Part shown: one piece after another, positions 8,865-19,800 of the stretch | Layout of the letters: each line of letters begins with the position of its first letter | Numbering within the stretch: the first letter of the stretch is position 1 | From: Drosophila pseudoobscura | Taxonomy: Eukaryota > Arthropoda > Insecta > Diptera > Drosophilidae | DNA: 64,000 nucleotides | NCBI RefSeq assembly: GCF_009870125.1 | Contig: NC_046683.1 | Span: 18,733,001 to 18,797,000 of the forward strand | Reading direction: 5' to 3' | Made by a program: the position numbers and the translations under genes | Notes under the pieces: model-generated | Seen by the model: the letters and a program-made list of their open reading frames with translations, nothing else | The model's database searches: none | Told to the model about the DNA's origin: nothing

Positions 8865-9957
8865 TATACCCGATACTCAAAATGAGTATTGGGGTATATT
8901 AGATTTGTGGTAAAAGTGGATGTGTGTAACGTCCAGAAGGAATCGTTTCCGACCCCATAAAGTATATATATTCTTGATCAGCATCAATAGCCGAGTCGAT
9001 TGAGCCATGTCTGTCCGTCCGTCTGTCCGTCCCCTTCAGCGCCTAATGCTCAAAGACTATAAGAGCTAGAGCAACGATGTTTTGGATCCAGACTTCTGTG
9101 ATATGTCACTGCTCCAAAAATATTTCAAAACTTTGCCCCGCCCACTTCCGCCCCCACAAAGGGCGAAAATCTGTGGCATCCACAATTTCAACGATACGAG
9201 AAAACTAAAAACGCAGAATCGCAGAAGATGCTTATATCTTCTAGAGTGCAAAATCTGAACCAGATCGTATAATTATTACAGCCAGAATCACGAAAACAAT
9301 TTCCCTCTTTCTCGCTCTGTCTCACTCTAACACACAGGTTTCATGGTCGGTTTTGCCAATTGCAAAATATGAGTTCAAGGATCTAAGAACCTATAAAAGC
9401 CAGAGCAACCAAATTTGGTATCCACACTCCTGTGATATCGGACCTTGACCGTTTCCTGTCCAAATTTCGCCACACCCCCTTCCGCCCCCGCAAAGGACGA
9501 AAATCTGAGGCAACCACAAATCTCAGAGACTATTAAGGCTAGAGTAACCAAATTTGGTACACACACTCCTTTAAGATGTCACTATAAAACGTATATCTCA
9601 GAATTTCGCCCCACCCCCTTCCGCCACCACAAAAAACGAAAATCTGTTGTATCCACAATATTGCACATTCGAGAAAACTAAAAACGCAGAGTCATAGATA
9701 ATGACCATATCTATCAGATTGCTGAATCTGGATCAGATTGAATAATTTGTATAGCCAAAGGCAAGAAATCAATTTACAGTGGCTAGGCAGCGCCCGACGT
9801 CACGCTCAGACTGATTTTCTGTCTCTCTCGCACGCACTCTTTGTCGTGTCGTTCAATATTAGCGGCGTCTGTCGGAGGAGAGCCATACTGACTTAGTATC
9901 GGGTATAAATGTAGAGTTGCGGTGTACGCAGCAACTCACAACGTTCCCCCTCGTTTT
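8865..9957 (+). mobile_element. DINE-1/INE-1 full-length copy B
   Basis: Begins TATACCCGATACTCAAAATG, contains the TATATATTCTTGATCAGC core, a short GTCY tract (9010-9035), GGGCGGAAG-type blocks on the complement, and ends with the hairpin GAGTTGCGG...GCAACTC plus CCCCCTCG. Orientation is opposite to copy A. Confidence 0.9.
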
Positions 9958-9990
9958 TTATACACAGGGGAGTAATAATATTAATAAAAA

Positions 9991-12090
9991 ATGCCATTTA
10001 AGCGTAAAAGCAGGAAATATATTTGCGAATCGAAGCATATCAATAAAAGTACATCGAACATTAATATTATTGAAGAAAATGCAGCAGACTTTAGTTTTCC
10101 AGAGCCATGTAATGATTTTTCAAATGTTTTAGTTCAGAATTTCGAATCAACCAGTTTTAATGTGCGCCTAGGTCAGTGGATGTCCGAAAATAATATTAGC
10201 AAGAGACCAGCTAATGATTTGCTCCAGCTTTTGTCCGAAAAAATTCCAGGGCTACCACGAGATGTTCGAACTTTGAAATGCACGCCACGTGGGGTTATTA
10301 AAAGGACTGTGGCTCCAGGAAGCTATGTGCACTACGGTGTAAATGACGCGCTAACTGATTTTCTTAGTAGTTTTTTGTATGAATCTGCAAACGTTAGCTT
10401 AAATATTAATGTGGACGGACTTCCATTATATAAAAGTTCACTTAAACAAGCCTGGCCCATTTTAATTAATGTCAATGGCACAAAGCCGATTCTTGTAGCT
10501 GGGATATATGTAGGGAATTCCAAGCCCAGCGATCCCAATATTTACTTAGAAGAATTTGTAAACGAGTTATTAGAATTGATTGAGGATGGCATAATTTTTC
10601 AAAGTAGAAAGCTTCATATTAGCATTAGATCCATTGTTTGCGATGCAGCGGCTCGTGCATATATTTTGGGTGTTAAACATCACTCTGGATTTTATTCTTG
10701 CAACAAATGCACTCAAAAGGGCGAAAGCTTTCAAAGGCGAATAGTTTTTAAAGTGTCGGAGAACGTACCTCGAACAGATTATAGTTTCAGAAATCGCTTA
10801 CAGCCAAAACATCACAACTTACAGGAGAAATTAGTTTTAGAAAACTTGCCAATTGATATGGTCAATCAGTTTCCCTTTGATTATATGCATGTAGTTTGTC
10901 TTGGCATTATGAAAACATTACTAGTGGCATTAGTAAGGGTTAAAGGACACCAATTTTCTTTGGATCGACATACCATCAACTTAATAAGTTCCAAATTGAT
11001 ATCGTTTCGAAAGTTTATACCTAGAGAATTTAATAGAAAGCCAAGATCCCTTGATGATCTTGAAAGATTTAAGGCCACAGAATTCCGAACATTTTTGTTG
11101 TATACTGGACCCATTGTTTTGAAAAACTCTTTAGACACAGCCCGCTTTCATCACTTTTTATTGCTCAGCCTAGGAATACGACTTCTTCTTCATAAAGAAT
11201 ATTTTATCACCAAAAATTCACTTGCTTCCATTTTACTCAATGATATTGTAAAACAAATTCCCTCATTATATATATTTTCCATGCTTACATTTAATTTTCA
11301 TTGCCTAACACATTTAAGCACACAGTCCCTAGCCTTCGGCTCTTTAGAGACAATAAGCTCTTTTCTTTCTATTTTGTAATAGAGCAATTGTATAATCGTA
11401 TAGTAGAGCGAAGTATTTTGAAAGTTGTACCTAAAACGAAAACATTAGATTTTAAAAATGTCACAAATAAAATTTCCTACAACGATTTATTTTTCGATTT
11501 GAAAGAATCAAATAGTTTTTACTATATTAAAGATAGCACTTCATACAAAATATTTAAAATTTGTGACATTCAAAATAGTACGTTGCATAGCCGATTAGTT
11601 GTTGATCTTGAACCTTTTTTTTATTTTCCCAATAAACTCTACCCTTGTCGGCATATTTTCTTCAAAGAATATTAATTACGACTTAAATGTAGTGCAGCAT
11701 CCAATAGAAACAATTTCCGGAAAAATCATTCACATATTAGATACTGATGTGCACATTTATTTTCCATTAATTCACTAATTCCAGAAAGGATGAACCATTA
11801 TACCAACTTATTTAACATGGATTCTGGAAATATTGCACAACTAAATGAGTATGTTCCAGACACCCAGCAGTCATGTAAGAAAATTTCTTCATCTGCCCAA
11901 ATAAATGTTCAAAAATTATTTCTAATTACAGCTATCATAGAAAAAATGAATAAACTGGACCGAAACACAGCGGAAATAGTGGCTCATCGTTCAGAAATTG
12001 GCTCCATTAAGGCGAAGGTTTGTGGTGAGATCCGCAAACCCAAAGTAGTTCTGCCTTGCCAACCGCTCACAACCATAGAAGAATTTGTGG
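9991..12090 (+). pseudogene. CACTA-like (tnp2-related) transposase with DUF4806 start
   Basis: A 462-codon frame (9991-11379) contains VDGLPLYKSSLKQAWPIL, a candidate catalytic Asp region; IVCDAAARAY; a Cys pair (CNKCTQKGE); FPFDYMHVVCLGIMKTLL; and FRTFLLYTGPIVLK. These resemble animal transposases of the CACTA/EnSpm-related group, a family assignment from memory. A frameshift near 11365 moves the reading to IEQLYNRIVERS... (to 11675). After a stop, a further frame (11790-12090) holds a Lys/Arg-rich helix and VVLPCQPLTTIEEF, which looks like the opening of a DUF4806 domain. The domain is cut by a junction with Tc1 DNA at about 12090. No terminal repeats were identified. Confidence 0.6.
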
Positions 12091-12200
12091 GCCAAACGAC
12101 GCCCTTACTGAAAAAGTAATTTGATTCTGTGTATAAACGAGGAGTGGCTAAAAATTCCCGAATATTACGATATAAATGTCCTGAAAACTTCCACTCCACA
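12085..12200 (+). pseudogene. Tc1-type transposase C-terminal scrap
   Basis: From GAATTTGTGGGCCAAACGAC onward the DNA matches the 3' end of the Tc1-like gene at 46725-46850. It joins the DUF4806 frame within a short shared AGAATTT, so this is a chimeric junction. Downstream one frame reads RGVAKNSRILRYKCP. Confidence 0.65.
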
Positions 12201-12960
12201 AAATAAGTCGAGCCAAAAGGGAATTGAAAGATCAGGCGATGCGACGGTCCAATTCAAAACGGTACACATCGTTGTATGCGTGTGCAGCTGCGGTGTTTAG
12301 CTATACGTGTGAGAATATTAAAGCTATGTTTTGGACACAAACAATAACAACACAGCTATGCGCGTAAAAATAGTTACTTAAGCGGTGCAATACAATCATG
12401 AGCGTATGAATAAGGCAGTTGTAATATATGTCGGAGCATGAAGACCCTGATCGTTCCCTTGATTCTCATCCGCCATTTTTGTTTCACCGCTGTCGCACAG
12501 CAAGTCACTTGCGTCGCGTTCTTTTCGTAGTCCAATCTCGACTGACTCTCAACAACAACACTAGCAACATGCCCATCTGATACGCTCTCTCTCTCGCTCA
12601 GACTGTGCTCTCAGCAACATTGAATATATCGATACAGCTATCGTAGTAGCACTAACCATACAGTATATATATATGTAGATGTGCCAGTTCATACAACGAA
12701 AGTGTCACACACTTGCGATAACAATACCCCAGAGTGACGTCATCATGAGAGAGAGAGATCCTTATTTGAAACAGGTTGATTATTTATTCTCGACTATATA
12801 TAATAATATAATTGCACATTTATTTCCTTCTCTTAAGCAGGTTGATTATAAATTATACAAATTATGCAAACGCCGTCGGTTCTCGACTTTTTTGTTTATT
12901 ATAACTAAAACAATGATGTATCTAAATATACAATATAAGAAAATATATATATATACTTAA
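12200..12960 (+). repeat. LTR-like repeat family L and flanking AT-rich repeat
   Basis: 12195-12440 is related, in opposite orientation, to the defined 470-bp insertion at 53469-53938 (shared AAAAGGGAATTGAAAGATCA and ACAGCTATGCGCGTAA). 12440-12755 contains CGCCATTTTTGTTTCACCGC and ATATATCGATACAGC and recurs at 47090-47400 and 50800-51110. 12770-12960 is the CAGGTTGATTATAAATTATA repeat. No coding. Confidence 0.55.
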
Positions 12961-13498
12961 ATAAATATGCATAAATATAAATGGAATTGGTTTTACATAT
13001 ATTTCAAATCAATTGTCAATCGCGCGCTTTCCGGCGGGAATCTGCAAAGTACAAATTTAGATGCGGGTCGCACCTTGAATACTCTCATGGACAATACCCA
13101 TAAATTTTCTAATTCAATTATGAAATATCTTATGTACATACATATGCACATAAATATTAAAGTTTATTACATTCGTATATTGCATGAGGGTTTTCAAAAT
13201 TACTGTTGTCTTGATGCTTGGTGGCAAGCTTCTTAGAAAAGTGTTAGTACTCTTAAAGGGCACGTAAGTGTGTGTGAGTATGAATGCGTGGAACGATGGA
13301 TAGACAAAAAGCGCGCGCGAATCTTGTGAGAAAGACAAGTGATTCGTTTTTTCGCTGGTACGTTGCGTTTATTCCCCATTAACTACATTAAATTATATTA
13401 GATTGCTCGTTTCTGTTATATCTAAGTGGGTGCAGAGTAAAGCTCTACGTTTGGGTGGCTAGAATCTCACCTCCTTATCGACAAGTGAATGCGTTGAG
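12961..13498. other. No gene or recognised repeat
   Basis: AT-rich sequence with scattered CATACATATG motifs. Short open frames show no recognisable protein. It separates the two copies of the THAP/Aub/Mael unit. Confidence 0.5.
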
Positions 13499-13613
13499 TG
13501 TGTGTGTAAAGTCAGTGCGCAGTGAAGTGCATTATATTAGCCATTATATTAAAATGAATATACTATTATAAATATTATTATTAACCTACATAGTTGGATT
13601 ATTATAAAATACT

Positions 13614-14216
13614 ATGTCGTCCGCTAATCAAAAAGATAACCGGAAAACCCGTAGAAAATGCATTATATCTTCCTGTCTCAGTGGGTATAGAAAAAGTTCG
13701 TCCGATTTCCCTGTTAGATTATTTCAATTTCCACCGAATTTATTAATGTTTAATAAATGGGTTGAGGTTTGTGGTTTGGATAGCAATTTGCTGAAGAAAA
13801 CTGCACGAATTTGTGACCGGCATTTTGATGTTAAGTATTTAGGAGTGCGTAAATTAAAGGCGAATGCAGTTTCAACATTAAACTTGTCTGAAAATACCTT
13901 ATGAACTGCATTCAATGCAGATCTTTGTAATGACTACGAATTTTCAGAAAATAAACAAGACAATGAACCAATAGGAACATTTTTGCAGGCTAAGAGAGTT
14001 AAACTGGCAGATGTGCATAATATAATGTCAAACGAACTAGAGCAACAGTGCGTTACAGAAGCGCCTGATAATGTTTCATTAGAAAATAAAGAATCGATTG
14101 ATATCAAGTTCTGCGAAAATTGCTTAAAAAGAGAGCAAAACGAGAAATATTATAGAAACAAATATAATGAGTTAATGGCTGACCAAAAAAAAGAGAGAAT
14201 GGCTTTAAAAAATTGA
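13614..14216 (+). pseudogene. THAP-domain P-type transposase N-terminus, copy 2
   Basis: The THAP finger is complete: CIISSC (C-x4-C), FPVRLFQFPPN, the conserved Trp in NKWVEVC, ICDRHFD (C-x2-H), and NAVSTLN at the AVPTIF position. A TGA at 13902-13904, shared with copy 1, interrupts the frame. The same frame resumes through LQAKRVKLADVHNI and the coiled-coil-like CLKREQNEKYYRNKYNELMA to a stop at 14214-14216. The catalytic portion is absent. P-superfamily transposases and host THAP proteins use this domain for sequence-specific DNA binding. This 5' fragment could at most encode a DNA-binding repressor-like peptide of 96 residues. Confidence 0.75.
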
Positions 14217-14282
14217 AACATCGATTTTTTGCCTTAAAAAGGCTATATCGCAGGAATAGGCGTTACCGCAGCCGCAAACCGT

Positions 14283-14550
14283 AGGAGGCATTCCACCGCA
14301 ACTCGGATGAGGGAGGGAGTGGCTTAAAAAACTGACAAATATGAAGTGCTACACGGTGTCCCAGGCGCATGCCCCCAGAAAACTGGTGAGGAAGGACTTT
14401 TCAGACACCACGAATCATGCGTCGAGGCTATAGTTTGGCCTCGAGGCCATGAGACTGAAGACTGGTGTTCCGAGTGTGGCTCAGAAAGTGTGCCGATGAT
14501 GCAGACCCGAAGGTTGGAAAAATTTAAGAAAAAAGTCGCAAAATGAACTA
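14283..14550 (+). pseudogene. EAFHRNS remnant plus LINE tail piece, copy 2
   Basis: Counterpart of 1732-1975. The LINE-like stretch GHETEDWCSECG is at 14447-14482. It contains a local partial duplication of TCGAGGCYAT absent from copy 1. Confidence 0.45.
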
Positions 14551-14554
14551 AGCG

Positions 14555-14806
14555 CACGTCTTTTATAGGCTGCAGAGTCGCAGTAGCCATTCTGCTGCGT
14601 CGCTGCGACTGCGCATTCGTCTTATTTACTAGCGTCAAAAAATACTTCGGCTCTGGCGTTCGGGTACTGATGCGTCATCATGAGCCAAACAACGAGTACA
14701 CACACAATAAGTTTCGACAAAAATGTGTGTTTGTATGCTTCTTTCGTTTTCAGAGATCTGATGCTGATGCTATTTGAATAATTGAATGTATGGGTGCACA
14801 CGAAGC
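14555..14806 (+). repeat. Dispersed repeat R, copy 3
   Basis: Nearly identical to 1975-2244. It ends in the A-run that is the empty site of the DINE-1 found at 2254-3370. Confidence 0.75.
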
Positions 14807-14860
14807 AAAAAAAAAAAGGTGGAGACAAAACGGCTCACCCACGAAGATGGCAAGAAGAAG

Positions 14861-15006
14861 ATGGAGGACTTACCACCAAATTCTGGGCATTCTCGTGGAC
14901 GCGGGCGCGGAATAAAAAAGAAGGACAATGCAAACCGTGGCTTGGGTCTGCAGTTGGGGCAATCTTCTAACGAGGCTCGTCCGGATAAACCTGTCCCCCC
15001 AGCGGG
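14861..15006 (+). pseudogene. aub: Aubergine-like N-terminal fragment, copy 2
   Basis: Same text as 3416-3561: MEDLPPNSGHSRGRGRG and NANRGLGLQLGQ from ATG 14861, ending PPAGGV and stop because about 26 bp following the Pro-rich part are missing in this copy. Upstream DNA differs only at the DINE-1 empty site, showing the Aub-like fragment lay directly beside repeat R before duplication. Identity as Aub rests on the RG cluster and the ANRG...LGQ block. Confidence 0.6.
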
Positions 15007-15650
15007 GGGAGTCTAAGGATACTGAAGCTCAAGCCATTGAAGGTATTGGTTTTGTTCTTTTTCCACACAGCAACAAATCCTGGCGTTTACCGAAATTACC
15101 CGAAGTTCGCAAATGTTGTGTCAGGATCAAAAGATTGAAGCTAATAAACTCGAGCTCTGTCACTGGAGAGGCCACTGATCGTCCAACTACAAGTGCTGCA
15201 GCACAAAAGGAAAGCCGTTACCCCAAATGCTCAGCAATGTACAAACAAAATGCAGGCATTTGCTCCTCTGTTTTTGAAGACTTTCTAACAAAAGGTATTT
15301 TGTTAGCTTCTGCCATGCTTACATTGGACGCAAGCATGCTGGACGACAGCATGCTGCCGTAATTTCAACTTGGCTCCTATTGTTGCTTACAAAAACAGCA
15401 GTAGGCTTTTGTGGGGTCAGTTGGCAAATTGCGTATTTTTTGTATGTAAATGTGCAAACATGTACAATACTGAAGTGTGATTGAAACTTATCAGTAATTA
15501 TAAGGTAATAATTACCTTACATTTATACACAAAATTGGACGATATACCAAAATACGAACAACATATATGATTTTTGTCCGATTTATCGATACAAATTAAA
15601 AAATATTACAATCAAATCAGAAACAAAAATGGTTTTGTACTAAATTTGTT
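15007..15650 (+). other. Unassigned sequence downstream of Aub-like fragment, copy 2
   Basis: Counterpart of 3562-4230. The empty TTAA site of the piggyBac (AATTTGTTTAAGTTAAAATA) is at its end. Confidence 0.5.
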
Positions 15651-15742
15651 TAAGTTAAAATAAGCTAAAAGAAATTTAAAATAAGCTAGATATTGTAGCA
15701 AGGTAATAATTAGTGAGGCATTCAACTAGTATTTAAAATAGC

Positions 15743-15883
15743 ATACAGCGCGCATTGGTATTTACCGCACCATCGATACACTCGGCGGGAAATACCAATA
15801 GTGAGATATCGGATAAGAAACATCGATAAGAGATTCACTCACGCACCGATATTGGTCACTACAATTCCCGGGTTAGACGGCCT
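15743..15883 (+). promoter_or_regulatory. TATA-less promoter-like block, copy 2
   Basis: Same inverted repeat, DRE-like ATCGATA and E2F-like GGCGGGAAA as 6700-6840, shifted by 9043 bases. Confidence 0.35.
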
Positions 15884-16194
15884 ACAATATCTCGCTGTAA
15901 GCAATGCAAATACTTTTCAAGCTATTCGATTTAAAAATAAACAAAATCTAGCTTAAAAAAAGCTAAAATGGCAACAAATAATTAATTAAACAACAACATA
16001 CATACATAAATTCACATATGTAAGTGCATACGTACATACCCTGCAGTACCGGTCATTAATGACTCAGCTGCTGACACGTCGATGACAGCGTCACTACCCC
16101 CGATGACATAGTTGATGACCGGCCATACGCTGAGCTGATGACATTAACATGGAGATGTCCTAGGGCATAATCGATGACATTGTCATCGAGCATT

Positions 16195-16418
16195 GCCGAA
16201 AAATCATGCATTTAATAAGCGATGATTTTTCGGGAAAAATCATGCACTTAATAAGTGATGATTTTTTGGCTTAAATCATCGCTTATTAAATGCATGATTT
16301 TTGCCTAAATATCATGCACATAATAAGCGATGATTTTTACCTAAAAAATTTAAGCCAAAAAATCATCACTTATAAAATGCATGATTTTTAGGTAAAAACC
16401 ATCGCTTATTATGTGCAT
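16195..16418. repeat. Compound hairpin of nested inverted repeats, copy 2
   Basis: Same nested inverted repeat as 7152-7375 with no difference noticed. The arms have been preserved in both copies. Confidence 0.85.
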
Positions 16419-16923
16419 GGTGGAGAAATGCGATCCGCGGAAAGAAGAAACACGCGAAATGCAGCGCCACATTGAACGCATAATCTCTGGGGCAAAAAGT
16501 GTACTTGATCTCCAGCAGCAGGAGTACAATATTGTTGCCGTTAACTATTTCGCCAACACTGGGAGTGTGTACGTCCCCGCTGAGTATACCACCTGCCGTT
16601 ACTCTCTCAAGGAAGGCATCAGTGCGGAGTACAGTTGATCCCTAATTGATCCGGGGCAACTCATCTTTGGGCAAAGCCACCAGGCCAGGCAACATTCGCT
16701 GGATACCCATAAGTTACCCTTGCCCCCGAATGCCTTGGGCACGAAAATGGGGAAACTGTATAAAAAATTCATTGATGGAATTCCAGCGGTCTGTGAAGGA
16801 GAACCGATCATTGTGTACACCACCACCGATCAAATACCGATGGTAAAGGCCTGCTTTGCCTATTTGGAGTGCAATCAACGTGACAGCTACTGCATTCCAT
16901 TATTTGTATATTCGTGTGGTTAG
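16411..16923 (+). pseudogene. mael: Maelstrom MAEL-domain fragment, copy 2
   Basis: The translation matches 7368-7880 throughout, including VYVPAEYTTCRYSLKEG, LPLPPNALGTK and the TGA at 16636-16638. The shared stop shows that the fragment was already non-coding as a full MAEL domain when the unit duplicated. No HMG box is present. Near-zero divergence between the copies means the duplication or a gene conversion is recent. Confidence 0.88.
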
Positions 16924-17040
16924 TTATCCTTATACATAAATACATATATTTGCGAATACTTGTGTTCAACAGGTTCCAATCACAGACGAGTCGCACCTAG
17001 GTTCACGAAAAACATGGTGGGCTCTAGATGAGATTTTAGG

Positions 17041-17560
17041 AGGCATTCCACCGCAACTCGCATGAGTACCAGTACAGGCTTAATAAACTGACAAATATGA
17101 AGTGTCCAAGTACGGTGTCCAAGGCGCGCATGCGCAACGCAAGAAGCGCTTCAACGGGATTTTTAAGCAGATGCCTCCAGAAAACTGGTGAGGATGGACT
17201 TTTCGGATCCGAAGGTTGGAAAAATTTGAGAAAAAAGTCGCAAAATGAACTAAGCGCACGTCTTTTATAGGCTGCAGAGTCGCAGTAGCCATTCTGCTGC
17301 GTCGCTGCGACTGCGCATTCGTCTTATTTACCGGCGTCAATGAAGACTTCGGCTCTGGCGTTCGGGTACTGACGCGTCATCATGACATCATGAGCCAAAC
17401 GCAGAGAGAACATCTTTGCATGTGTTAGTACACACGCAATATGTTTCGACAAAAATATGTGATTGTATGCTTTTTTCAATTTTCTTTTAACTCTCTCAGG
17501 TCTGGTTCTGTTTTGCCTCCAACATGTTTTAGTGTATGGGTGCACATGCATTCTCACGTA
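17041..17560 (+). repeat. EAFHRNS remnant and dispersed repeat R, copy 4
   Basis: Counterpart of 7998-8500. It differs from 8050-8080 by small indels (AAGTGTCCAAGTACGG). The R portion is at 17260-17560. Confidence 0.6.
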
Positions 17561-17759
17561 CTTTGCGTGTGTGTGTTTAGTATTGCTGGCCGCTAGAACT
17601 GAAATTTGAGTTTGGTTCTTGTTTCGGGTCTTTTGATGAACTTACCACCACAAAATAAATGATGAATAGCCAAGGGGTAGGGGTATGGTACACTACGGCG
17701 CGGGAAATGAAATAAGAGCTGTTATTTGTTTGATTAATACCACAAAATATAAAATATTA

Positions 17760-18620
17760 CAATAATATAATTGCACATTTATTTCCTTATTTTAAACAGG
17801 TTGATTATAAATTATAAAAATTATGTAAACGCCATCGGTTCTCGACTTTTTTGTTTATTATAACTAAAACAATGATTTATCTAAATATACAATATAAGAA
17901 AAAATATATATACATATGTATACTAAAATAAATATGCATAAATATATATATTTCTTTCTATAAATAGAGGATATACACACACACAATATGTTTCGACAAA
18001 AATGTGTGATTGTATGCTTCTTTCGTTTTCAGAGATCTGATTGTGATGCCACTTTCTGTTTTCGTGTGTGTGTTCTAGTATTGCGGGGGTGTCGATGATA
18101 CAAACTATGCGTGCGGTTGATTTCATCTAGAAATTTCTACTAACTTCCACTCCACAAAAGAAGGCGAGCCAAAAGGGAATTGAAAGATGATGCGTTGCGA
18201 CGGTCTAATGCAAAACGGTACACATAGATGTATGCGTGTGCAGTTGCGGGCTTTAGCTATACATGTGAGTACATTACAGCTATGTTTTGGACACAAGCAA
18301 TAACAACAAAGCTATGCGCGTAAGAGTAGTTACTTAGGCGGTGCAATACAATCATGTGCATATGAATAGGGCAGTTGTAATATACCAGACCCCCTGAACG
18401 GCTGAACGATAAAAACTTTATGATTGCGCAGGTTCTTGCGCAGCTTTCGGTTCTCGTCCAGCGTCTGCTGTTGCTTCCCACTCACCGACTGCACGCAGGC
18501 CCATGACCTTTCCACTCTTGGAAAGTGATCAGTAGCAGCTGGAGTGGGAGGCACTGCAAGAAAGATTGGTGTTAGGCGTTGGGTGGAAGCCTGTGGGGTC
18601 GGTTTTTTCGGCCCGTTTTT
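17760..18620 (+). repeat. Repeat block with LTR-like family L and exon-like piece
   Basis: 17760-17945 is the CAGGTTGATTATAAATTATA repeat. 18130-18385 is family L. 18390-18570, read on the minus strand, has GKQQQTLDENRKLRKNLRNH, a coiled-coil-like peptide beside a GTGAGT motif; it is repeated at 48410-48600 and 52120-52310. It could be an exon of a captured host gene, but is not identified. Confidence 0.45.
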
Positions 18621-18621
18621 T

Positions 18622-18980
18622 TTGCGTTTTTAGTTTTCTCGTATCGTCGAAATTGTGGATGCCACAGACTTTCGCCCTTTGTGGGGGCGGAAGTGGGCGG
18701 GGCAAAGTTTTGAAATATTTTTGGAGCAGTGACATATCACAGAAGTCTGGATCCAAAACATCGTTGCTCTAGCTCTTATAGTCTTTGAGCATTAGGCGCT
18801 GAAGGGGACGGACAGACGGACGGACAGACAGACATGGCTCAATCGACTCGGCTATTGATGCTGATCAAGAATATATATACTTTATAGGGTCGGAAACGAT
18901 TCCTTCTGGACGTTACACACATCCACTTTTACCACAAATCTAATATACCCCAATACTCATTTTGAGTATCGGGTATAAAA
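18622..18980 (-). mobile_element. DINE-1/INE-1 truncated copy C
   Basis: Only the 5' third of the element (minus orientation): TATACCCGATACTCA terminus, TATATATAC tract, GTCY tract (18808-18832) and one GGGGGCGGAAG block. Confidence 0.9.
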
Positions 18981-19227
18981 AGTAACTGAAAACAAGAGCA
19001 AACAAAAAAAAAAACAAAAAAAAGGGTGTTTAAAAAAGAACATGGTATTACCTTGCAGCAGAAGAACAGCGGGGCATCGCTAGAAATGATCGGTAAAGCT
19101 TGAATGAAGGCGGCGGAAGGCTGTGAGGAACCGCGGTTCCCACAGGCCGAGTGCGACCAAAGCACAGCCGGATAAAGGCGGTGGGAAGGTCGGATAAAGG
19201 CTGATGGCTGGCCGGATAAAGCGAAGG

Positions 19228-19800
19228 TCAGTCCAGATACCCACGGATATCCGGAGAGACACGCGAGAGGCAAAGGAGACGGCGGGATCGGGCCGGCAGT
19301 GATCCGACGCATGACCCATCCCACTTGGGCACTGGAGTCATCTTCACTGGGGATGTTGGGGCACTACGAGCGGCAGCCAGAGTCATGGACTTATCGCGCT
19401 TCTGTCTGGTCAGACGCTGTTTGGTGCCAGCCTTCTTCATTGGAAGCTGCTGGACTCCGCCTACTCCTTTGGCACGAACGGTGCGATATGGGCAACGGCC
19501 GATGAGGCTGCCGCTGCCAGAGCCGCTCAACTCGTCGGTGCTGCATTCCATTGTCTTGAGGGGGTCCCCCGAAGCTGAACAGCTGAAGTCCTTTGGTTCC
19601 TTGCTCCGTTTGCCATTCTCATTCTTCTCGGACTTCTTTTTTATTGTGGAAATGTTCGATGGCTTGTTCTCAGTTTTCTCCGATGGCTTCTTTTCATTTG
19701 CTGCCATTAGTTGCGGCTTGACGTCCCTTATTAAAGGCTTCATAGTCTTAAGAATCGTGCTCTCGTCGGTGATACTCGGATCTTTCTCTTATCGGGAGGG
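19228..19800 (-). pseudogene. Unidentified basic exon-like block, copy 1
   Basis: The minus-strand frame (about 171 codons, Met at 19743) is Lys/Ser/Glu-rich: KKPSEKTENKPSNISTIKKK, then SLIGRCPYRTVRAKG, QQLPMKKAGTKQRLTRQK and SAPTSPVKMTPVPKWD. It looks like a real nuclear or cytoskeletal host protein rather than TE coding, but the gene is not recognised. Coding character fades after PKWDGS. The frame is open upstream of the Met to a stop beside a TAAGAG that could be a splice acceptor. The block is repeated at 49300-49700 and 53015-53415. In those copies it is split by an LTR-like insertion after the ENKPS codons. Confidence 0.4.

Larger units (their letters stand above)
13499..17806 (+). repeat. 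Segmental unit copy 2 (THAP, Aub-like, hairpin, Mael)
   Basis: Paralog of 925-8770 without the DINE-1 and piggyBac insertions. The A-run at 14807-14817 and the TTAA near 15650 are the corresponding empty sites. Confidence 0.85.

Noticed and set aside
9066..9566. Short minus-strand frames such as those reading through CGGGSGRGKVLKYFW
   Set aside because: These recur in every DINE-1 copy and come from the conserved GGGGGCGGAAG blocks, not from a gene.
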